Positions 14,170 to 18,578 of a DNA stretch of 18,578 nucleotides are shown piece by piece. The translations under genes and the position numbers were made by a program. The DNA is taken from the NCBI GenBank assembly GCA_910578715.1, contig CAJTRL010000070.1, positions 1 to 18,578 of the forward strand, given 5' to 3'. Within the stretch, counting starts at the first letter, position 1; every line of letters starts with the position of its first letter. The notes beneath the pieces were generated by a model that did not search any database, was not told where the DNA came from, and saw nothing but the letters and a program-made list of their open reading frames with translations. Origin of the DNA: an uncultured Lachnospiraceae bacterium. Lineage in GTDB: Bacteria; Bacillota; Clostridia; Lachnospirales; Lachnospiraceae.

Positions 14170-15693
14170 CTATTCCGGCGCTTTTAATTCAGCAATTTCC
14201 CCATCGAGCAGCGCCACGTCTTCCGCACGGTGCGTTGTCACAAGCAGCGTCCGTCCGTTCAGGTTTTCCCTGATATAGGCGGCCGTCCGCTCCCGGTTCC
14301 CGTCATCCAGTCCGGCAAACGGTTCGTCCATGACAATAAACTCCGCTCCGGAAAGCATCGCGCGCAAAATCGCGCAGCGCCTTTTCATGCCGCCGCTCAG
14401 TTCGTTGACTGGTTGGGTCAAACATTCCGCCGGAAGAATTTTCGCTGCCTCCGCCTGAATAATTCCGAGCGCCTCTTCCTTACTTTCCATTCTGCCGCAT
14501 TTTCCATGCGCACCAATCTTTTGCTTCACAGGGCGCCGGTATGTCAGCAGAATATTGGCCGCCGCATCATATGCTCCGCACAGGCGGTCCTCCTGAAAAA
14601 CCATACCGACGCGTTCCGGCACGCCTTCTATCGTACCCGCATCGGGAAGAACCGTGCGGTTCAGCAATCCTAACAGCGTCGTTTTTCCCTCCCCGGAAGG
14701 CGCCATCAGGCAATATCTTCCGCCCGGCCGCAGCGTAAGGGAAAAATCGGATAATACCCGCTGCCTTCCGTATGCTTTGCTCACATTTCTGATAACAATT
14801 TCCGGCGGTATACCCGCCCCCGGCAAGTCTTCCTTCCGCCGTTCATTCCGGCTCCGCTGCCTTTCATCCCGGCTCCTCCGCCTGGAGGCCGGATATGGTT
14901 TCCAGTTCTCAAATTTCTGAAAACAGTACATAACCGTCTTTTCAAAAAAAGCGCTCAGCAGAATAACCACAAGCGTCCATGCGAACAGTCCGGCCGTGTC
15001 CAGATAAATCTTGGACATATACAGGCGCTCGCCGAGAGACCAGGCCGGCATTCCGATAACTTCCGCCGCCACGCCGGATTTCCAGCTCATCCCAAGTGAA
15101 ATTTTCAGACAGCTTCTCAGATAGGGCATGAGCGCCGGCCTGTACAGAAACAGAAAACGGTTCCATCCGCTCACCTGAAACACCTCCGCCATTTCCAGAA
15201 GCTGCCTGTCCGCGCTTTTCAGTCCCGCGGCCGTATTCACATAAACATTCGGAAAAACAATCAGAAAGCTGATAAAAAAGGAAAGACTGGCGGAGCCGGA
15301 CCATATCAGCAGAAGCACAACAAACGAAGCGACCGGAATCGATTTGAGCACCGTCATAAGCGGCGCGAGAAATTCCTCCAGCCAGGCATGGCGGTAACCG
15401 GCCGCCCCCAGTAACAGGCCGCCGGAAAAAGCCGCCAGAAAACCAAACCCGATTCTGCCCGCCGAGCAGAAAATAATCCGGAGAAAATCCGCCTCTTTCA
15501 TATTCTGCAGAAGAGCCGCGCACACCTGGACGGGCCCGACCAGAAGAATATCGTTATGCGTTATCACTGCCGCAAACTGCCAGATGCACAGCCAGAACAG
15601 GATAATCAATCCGCGCCGCAGCATATGTTTCTTTCTAAAATTTTCATTGTTTTTATTCAGTTTTCCGTTTTCAGGCTGGCCATTTCTTTCCAC
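14170..15693 (-). CDS. Fused ABC permease-ATPase, SsuC-SsuB type
   Basis: A 507-aa fusion of two parts normally made separately. Residues about 25-260 are a SsuC/TauC-like permease with an EAA-loop-like segment, LLEMAEVFQVSGWNRFLFLYRPALMP (167-190). A basic linker (about 265-290, SRDER/SRNER) follows. Residues about 297-507 form an ABC ATPase: Walker A APSGEGKT (331-338, first Gly replaced by Ala), Q-loop Gln367, signature LSGGM (432-436), Walker B FIVMDEP (452-458) and H-loop His488. It should form the membrane and motor parts of an importer with the lipoprotein encoded 84 bp upstream. The GTG at 15693 is chosen for GAGGTG 4 nt upstream; the ATG at 15624 has only a weak site. The substrate is unknown: sulfonate, nitrate or thiamine-precursor uptake are family possibilities. 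Confidence 0.9.
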   Translation of the reverse strand: MERNGQPENGKLNKNNENFRKKHMLRRGLIILFWLCIWQFAAVITHNDILLVGPVQVCAALLQNMKEADFLRIIFCSAGRIGFGFLAAFSGGLLLGAAGYRHAWLEEFLAPLMTVLKSIPVASFVVLLLIWSGSASLSFFISFLIVFPNVYVNTAAGLKSADRQLLEMAEVFQVSGWNRFLFLYRPALMPYLRSCLKISLGMSWKSGVAAEVIGMPAWSLGERLYMSKIYLDTAGLFAWTLVVILLSAFFEKTVMYCFQKFENWKPYPASRRRSRDERQRSRNERRKEDLPGAGIPPEIVIRNVSKAYGRQRVLSDFSLTLRPGGRYCLMAPSGEGKTTLLGLLNRTVLPDAGTIEGVPERVGMVFQEDRLCGAYDAAANILLTYRRPVKQKIGAHGKCGRMESKEEALGIIQAEAAKILPAECLTQPVNELSGGMKRRCAILRAMLSGAEFIVMDEPFAGLDDGNRERTAAYIRENLNGRTLLVTTHRAEDVALLDGEIAELKAPE

Positions 15694-15777
15694 GGAGCAC
15701 CTCGTTTTCTGGTACCATGCCTTTCTTTCTGACCGCTAAATTCAGGTCTGAAAGGCACAGGGATTCGCCGCATCAGT

Positions 15778-16818
15778 CTACGGCATATAATAAAAATCAT
15801 CCCCGGGCAGACTTCCGCCCACAGAAGAAGCATCTTTTTCAAATAAAATTTCCAGATACCCGGAAAGCGCCGCCTTCATCTGTTCGCCGTCGATATAGGT
15901 TATGTTACAGGAAGGCATTGCCTTAGCCGCCACCGGGGCTTTCTCGATAATTCCATAAGAAGCAACGAGTTCTGCCGCCGCTTCCACATTTTCATTGGCA
16001 TAGGCCGCGCTCGCTTTATGTTCTTTCATAAAGATTTCTACCGCCTCCGGGTTCTCCTCAAGGAACTCTTTTCTTACGACGGTAACGCCCGTCACCAGAC
16101 TGCTTCCGCCTTCCCCCTGCACCGCGGCCCACTCCGCCGTCAAATCCATGACGACTTTCAACGCCTCATTCTGCATACATGCCGCCGTCACAAACGGCTG
16201 CGGCAGAATGCCGACTGCGGACGGGTCTTCTTTAAGAATCGCGGCCACCTCCGTCGCCTCCGATTTATATTCCAGTGTCATATCGTCGGGTGTCAGTCCG
16301 TTTTCCGCCAGCAGATATTGGAAAACATAGTCCGGTGTCGTTCCTTTTCCGGTCAGATAAACTGTCCGGCCCCTGAGCGCCTCCATGCCGTCGATGGAAG
16401 CGTCCCCCGATACCATGTATAAAACGCCGAGCGTATTGATATCAATGACGGAAACGCCGCCTTTTGTTTTATGATATAAAATGCTCGCCACATTAGCCGG
16501 AACCAGTACGATATCCAGATTCCCGGAAACAATCTGGGGAAGCAGTTCATCCGCGGCGGCCGCCATCGTAAACGTATAACTGCCCTCCGTCTCCCCGGCT
16601 TCCGACTGGCTCATCAGATAAACGAGCCCCATCGAGGTCGGCCCCTTCAGAGAACCCAGCCGGACGCCGACGGCTTCCGTTGTTTCACTTCCCGGCGTCT
16701 CCGGCAGTGCCGTCTCTGTGCCCTCCGGCGCTTCTTCCGCCGCTTTGCCGCAGCCTGACATAAACACCATGCAAAATACAATACAACATATTATTACCGC
16801 AAAAATTCTTTTTCCCAT
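15778..16818 (-). CDS. ABC transporter substrate-binding lipoprotein, SsuA/NMT1-like
   Basis: A 346-aa extracytoplasmic binding protein anchored by lipid. Lys3-Arg4 and a hydrophobic signal precede the lipobox SGC with Cys23. An acidic, Thr/Pro-rich spacer to about residue 48 follows. The mature part begins VRLGSLKGPTSMGLVYL and has the NMT1/SsuA-like pattern: a GNLDIVLVPANVASILY segment, LRGRTVYLTGKGTTPDYV, and PSAVGILPQPFVTAA. The C-terminus ends DDFYYMP. The ATG at 16818 has GGAGG 8 nt upstream. It is first in the unit with the fused ABC permease-ATPase. The ligand cannot be assigned. A leader of about 150 nt with possible alternative pairings precedes it and may control it. Confidence 0.9.
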   Translation of the reverse strand: MGKRIFAVIICCIVFCMVFMSGCGKAAEEAPEGTETALPETPGSETTEAVGVRLGSLKGPTSMGLVYLMSQSEAGETEGSYTFTMAAAADELLPQIVSGNLDIVLVPANVASILYHKTKGGVSVIDINTLGVLYMVSGDASIDGMEALRGRTVYLTGKGTTPDYVFQYLLAENGLTPDDMTLEYKSEATEVAAILKEDPSAVGILPQPFVTAACMQNEALKVVMDLTAEWAAVQGEGGSSLVTGVTVVRKEFLEENPEAVEIFMKEHKASAAYANENVEAAAELVASYGIIEKAPVAAKAMPSCNITYIDGEQMKAALSGYLEILFEKDASSVGGSLPGDDFYYMP

Positions 16819-16824
16819 ACTCTT

Positions 16825-16975
16825 TACCTCCTAAAAAAATAAAAAATGCGTACCCCGACAAAGGCACACAAATATATTGAAAAATGATTGCGGCCTTTCC
16901 TCTCAGAACGAATCTTCGAGCGTCAGAATCAATTATGATTTCCCGCCGGGCGCACCCTCCGGGTCATCTTCTCTG
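16825..16975 (-). promoter_or_regulatory. Structured leader of the ABC transporter unit, candidate cis-regulatory RNA
   Basis: On the minus strand a nested stem is possible: ATGA / CCCG / GGG-TGCG-CCC / CGGG / TCAT. A later AAAGGC...GCCTTT hairpin spans about 16860-16895. GTCGGGG then precedes a T-rich run (TTTTTTATTTTTTT) just before the Shine-Dalgarno. CCCGGC in the first stem can instead pair with GTCGGG near the T-run, so two alternative folds exist. I compared it by eye with TPP, SAM, guanidine-I, ZTP and T-box consensus elements and found no match. Confidence 0.4.
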
Positions 16976-17004
16976 ATTTTACACCGTTTTCATAAAAAAA
17001 ACAA
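16976..17004 (-). promoter_or_regulatory. Candidate sigma-A promoter of the ABC transporter unit
   Basis: TTGTTT (17004-16999) and TAAAAT (16981-16976) on the minus strand are 17 bp apart. The -35 box overlaps the T-tract of the SASP terminator, which may explain part of the match by chance. The predicted leader is about 150 nt. Confidence 0.45.
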
Positions 17005-17025
17005 CCCGCCTGTATTACAGGCGGG
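16994..17025 (-). terminator. Rho-independent terminator of the SASP gene
   Basis: A perfect 9-bp stem, CCCGCCTGT (17005-17013) with ACAGGCGGG (17017-17025), has an ATT triloop. On the minus strand it is followed by TTG and eight T. It lies 47 bp after the SASP stop codon. Confidence 0.92.
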
Positions 17026-17071
17026 CCATTCTTTTCTGTTTATCCGGTTTGTCTGATTTCAGAAACGGAAG

Positions 17072-17272
17072 TTATTTCATCTGCTCTTCCTGTTTCTTAA
17101 TCATTCTACGAACCATCTCACCACCGATGGAACCAGCTTCTTTGGAAGTCAGGTCACCGTTGTAACCTTCCTTCAGGTTTACACCGAGTTCAGAAGCAAC
17201 CTCTGTTTTGAAACGGTCCATAGCTGCCTTAGCTTCCGGAACTTCAACTCTATTCGTTTTGTTACTTGCCAT
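17072..17272 (-). CDS. Alpha/beta-type small acid-soluble spore protein
   Basis: A 66-aa SASP, which coats and protects spore DNA and is later degraded as an amino-acid store. The family signature is complete: EVASELGVNLKEGYNGDLTS (24-43), then GGEMVRRMI. The GPR protease cleavage region lies in TEVASELG (23-30). GGAGGTGA (an extended Shine-Dalgarno) precedes the ATG at 17272. It is a single-gene unit with a strong terminator and a candidate sigma-G promoter. It shows that the organism can form endospores. Confidence 0.96.
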   Translation of the reverse strand: MASNKTNRVEVPEAKAAMDRFKTEVASELGVNLKEGYNGDLTSKEAGSIGGEMVRRMIKKQEEQMK

Positions 17273-17417
17273 TTTCTTTCACCTCCGAAAATACATTCAT
17301 CTTTTATCTATATTTGAGATAGGCGATTTTCGCACCGCTTATCCCAGATTTTGAATGGAAGTTCATTGCTGAATTTCCTGTTCTGTATAAGCGTGTTCGT
17401 ATCACTTATCTTGATGT

Positions 17418-17446
17418 TAGTATGAACGGATTGCAAGAAAATATTT
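17418..17446 (-). promoter_or_regulatory. Candidate sigma-G forespore promoter of the SASP gene
   Basis: CATACTA (17424-17418) on the minus strand matches the sigma-G -10 consensus. AAATA (17446-17442), 17 bp upstream, fits the -35 pattern except for its first base. The leader would be about 140 nt, long for a SASP gene, so a nearer promoter may have been missed. The rest of the 17273-17506 gap shows only a weak hairpin around 17320-17345. Confidence 0.5.
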
Positions 17447-17506
17447 TAGTAAGTTTTACCAGCAGATAAATTTTAAAATGAAAACTTCCCAACAAAAAAA
17501 TTCCTG

Positions 17507-18052
17507 TTAAAAAACAATCGTTTCCTTCATTTTCAATGCCGCTTCTTCCCCGGCAAATAACTCCAGAAGTTTCAGCGCGAACGGAAGCGCTGTTCCCATG
17601 CCGCGGCTTGTGATGACATTGTCCGATACATTCACCGGCTCTCTGCTTACGTCAGCGCCTTCCAGATGACTTTCAAAACTTGGATAAGAACATGCCTTTC
17701 TTCCTTTTAAAATGCCCCTGTGTCCGAAAATGCTCGGTGCCGCACAGATAGCCGCAATGTATTTTCCTTTCGCATAAAAATCATCCACCTGTTTCATTAA
17801 CGCTTCTGTCGCTTCCAGCCCTTTCGTTCCCTGGCCGCCGCCCGGCAGTACAATCATATCCGTCTGCTCAAAATCGACTTCTTCAAAAAGTTTGTCCATT
17901 TCCACCGCAATATTATGTGACCCTGTTACGATTTTTGTCCCCGTCACGGAAACCATATCCACGTCGATATTTCCTCTGCGCAGAATGTCCACTACGGTCA
18001 GCGCCTCTATTTCTTCATATCCTTCTGCAAAAAAAACACATACTTTGTTCAT
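17507..18052 (-). CDS. DJ-1/PfpI/ThiJ-family protein
   Basis: A 181-aa DJ-1-like protein with the flavodoxin-like fold. The reactive cysteine is Cys103 in AAICAAPSIFG, and the partnering glutamate is probably Glu16 in EGYEEIEAL. The DMIVLPGGGQGTKGL segment is typical. Relatives have been described as glyoxalases, deglycases or redox chaperones; a stress role is inferred, not shown. The ATG at 18052 is chosen for GGAGG (18058-18062) with a 5-nt spacer. The frame stays open to 18187, but those residues only translate intergenic palindromes. An in-frame ATG at 18064 overlaps the Shine-Dalgarno. The stop is followed by a T-rich stretch without a convincing stem. Confidence 0.93.
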   Translation of the reverse strand: MNKVCVFFAEGYEEIEALTVVDILRRGNIDVDMVSVTGTKIVTGSHNIAVEMDKLFEEVDFEQTDMIVLPGGGQGTKGLEATEALMKQVDDFYAKGKYIAAICAAPSIFGHRGILKGRKACSYPSFESHLEGADVSREPVNVSDNVITSRGMGTALPFALKLLELFAGEEAALKMKETIVF

Positions 18053-18065
18053 CTTTTCCTCCATT

Positions 18066-18152
18066 CCGAAGCGTTTTACGCTGAGGAAGGCGAGCGAAAT
18101 GTCAGATTTCGCTCTGCCATGTCGGAATTTGTGACGCTTCGGCACAAATTCC
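18066..18152 (-). promoter_or_regulatory. Hairpin pair and loop-to-leader pairing at the DJ-1 ribosome binding site
   Basis: A 10-bp stem (18124-18133 with 18143-18152) has a 9-nt loop, 18134-18142. That loop is perfectly complementary to 18066-18074, which ends 3 nt before the GGAGG of the DJ-1 gene. Between them lies another perfect 9-bp hairpin, GAGCGAAAT (18092-18100) with ATTTCGCTC (18106-18114). The transcript could therefore form a pseudoknot or exchange pairings beside the ribosome binding site. Repeat decay is an alternative origin. Confidence 0.45.
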
Positions 18153-18153
18153 T

Positions 18154-18189
18154 GGTTGAATAAATTGCTATCGAGCAATTTGTTCAACC
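18154..18189. repeat. 16-position hairpin with one mismatch
   Basis: GGTTGAA...AAATTGCT (18154-18169) pairs with AGCAATTT...TTCAACC (18174-18189) around an ATCG loop. There is one imperfect pair, 18161/18182. Its outer GTTGAA/TTCAAC ends match the hairpins at 74-98 and 2883-2905, suggesting a family. Confidence 0.6.
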
Positions 18190-18216
18190 CTTCCTGCTCC
18201 TTTCACCTTTTTGGCC

Positions 18217-18360
18217 GAAAAACAAATGACGTTGTTTTTCTTATTTTCCTCTCACTCGCAAACCCGCGCTTTCAGCGCTTCCTGTCCGATTTCATCGGAC
18301 GTTTGCTCGTTACCAACCGCAGAAAAACAAATGACGCTCCGCGTCGCTTGTTTTTCTTAT
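18217..18360. repeat. Repeated hairpin, second copy with an 11-bp insertion
   Basis: GAAAAACAAATGACG followed by TTGTTTTTCTTAT occurs at 18217-18244. The same two blocks occur at 18322-18336 and 18348-18360, separated there by CTCCGCGTCGC (18337-18347). Each copy is a hairpin. In the second the insertion adds an inner stem, GACGC-TCC-GCGTC. Between the copies lies the composite palindrome at 18258-18306. Confidence 0.65.
18258..18306. repeat. Composite palindrome: closing stem holding two triloop hairpins
   Basis: GCAAAC (18258-18263) and GTTTGC (18301-18306) close a unit holding GCGCT-TTC-AGCGC (18266-18278) and GTCCGAT-TTC-ATCGGAC (18284-18300). Both inner hairpins are perfect and have TTC triloops. 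The plan parallels 18-68. Confidence 0.6.
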
Positions 18361-18378
18361 GCGCTTGATATATGATAG

Positions 18379-18387
18379 ATTATAACA
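18379..18387 (-). promoter_or_regulatory. Extended -10 promoter upstream of the DJ-1 gene
   Basis: TGTTATAAT on the minus strand is a perfect extended -10 element. There is no good -35 box (TGGCGC at 17-bp spacing). If used, it gives a leader of about 320 nt containing all the hairpins between 18066 and 18357. Confidence 0.5.
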
Positions 18388-18406
18388 GACAGGGGGCGTT
18401 TGCGCC

Positions 18407-18444
18407 ACTGTCATGCTTAGAAAAATTTGAAAATCCGTGACAGT
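18407..18444. repeat. 7-bp inverted repeat
   Basis: ACTGTCA (18407-18413) and TGACAGT (18438-18444) flank an AT-rich 24-nt stretch. It lies just upstream of the -10 box on the minus strand and could be an operator or part of the adjoining repeat. No regulator can be named. Confidence 0.35.
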
Positions 18445-18472
18445 TCAGCCGCCGCCCGGACAGAGCATCATT

Positions 18473-18578
18473 CTCTGGCGGAGGCCCTGTAATAGGATGT
18501 TGACTACTGAAAGTAGTCAAGTACTTAGCGAAAAGGCAGCTTGCTGCATTTGAGCTTAGTACCGCTGCTTCCTTTAGC
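18473..18578. repeat. Second copy of the palindromic intergenic element, cut by the window edge
   Basis: It shares CTCTGGCGGAGG (18473-18484), GTACTTAGCGA (18521-18531) and GAGCTTAGTACCGCTGCT (18552-18569) with the element at 5782-5935, in the same orientation and order. The segments between differ. It has a 9-bp hairpin with a GAA triloop (18500-18520) and a GCAGCTTGCTGC hairpin (18536-18547). The right half is outside the window. Confidence 0.65.

Noticed and set aside
16825..16975. TPP, SAM, guanidine-I, ZTP or T-box element upstream of the ABC lipoprotein gene
   Set aside because: The conserved bases of these families, such as the TPP CTGATCTGG/CGTAGGGA region or the T-box GGGTGGTACCGCG, are absent. 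Only short, common motifs match.
18053..18187. N-terminal extension of the DJ-1 protein
   Set aside because: The extra 45 residues translate nested palindromes, are unlike the family, and precede a well-placed Shine-Dalgarno for the internal ATG at 18052.
18156..18368. Plus-strand 70-codon open frame
   Set aside because: It covers the hairpin repeats, begins without a Shine-Dalgarno and has no recognisable protein features.
1..18578. tRNA or rRNA genes
   Set aside because: No cloverleaf-like sequence with a TTCGA-type T-loop, or rRNA-like stretch, was recognised in any gap. A covariance search was not possible here.

Overview
The window looks like chromosomal DNA of an endospore-forming, low-to-mid GC member of the Clostridia, most likely Lachnospiraceae. 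An alpha/beta-type small acid-soluble spore protein, a YtvI-type sporulation permease, strong GGAGG ribosome binding sites, the lon-engB pair and a TM1266-type [FeFe]-hydrogenase regulator support this. The genus cannot be fixed from the sequence. Every recognised gene is on the minus strand, so the regions below run from right to left, in the direction of transcription.

18578-17507: a hairpin-packed 526-bp region, holding part of a dispersed repeat and a candidate promoter, lies upstream of a DJ-1/PfpI-family gene. 17506-16819: a SASP gene with a candidate sigma-G promoter and a strong terminator, then a long, potentially structured leader. 16818-13846: a substrate-binding lipoprotein, an unusual fused ABC permease-ATPase and a TM1266-family regulator, probably one transcription unit. 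13828-5953: the protein quality-control block tig-clpP-clpX-lon-engB, followed by a ytvI-like permease. 5935-5782: a 154-bp palindromic element with perfect 31-bp arms. 5754-3696: an overlapping cluster of a D-lactate dehydrogenase-like (VanH-related) gene, a VanZ-family gene and a DUF308 membrane protein. 3547-3080: a small hypothetical gene with a near-consensus promoter and a terminator. 2836-99: a tandem GNAT protein and a beta-glucoside-type PTS EIIBCA permease, bordered by short palindromic repeats.

The coding content is mostly housekeeping and well explained. The protein quality-control genes cooperate: trigger factor folds nascent chains, ClpXP and Lon degrade proteins, and EngB assists 50S assembly. 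The least explained material is intergenic. A family of short triloop palindromes occurs singly and nested inside larger closing stems. Two copies of a longer palindromic element share a conserved core, and a 9-nt hairpin loop is perfectly complementary to the bases just upstream of the DJ-1 Shine-Dalgarno. No tRNA, rRNA, CRISPR array, transposase or phage gene was seen. In several genes a Shine-Dalgarno sequence places the likely start downstream of the first possible start codon, and the coordinates below use those starts.
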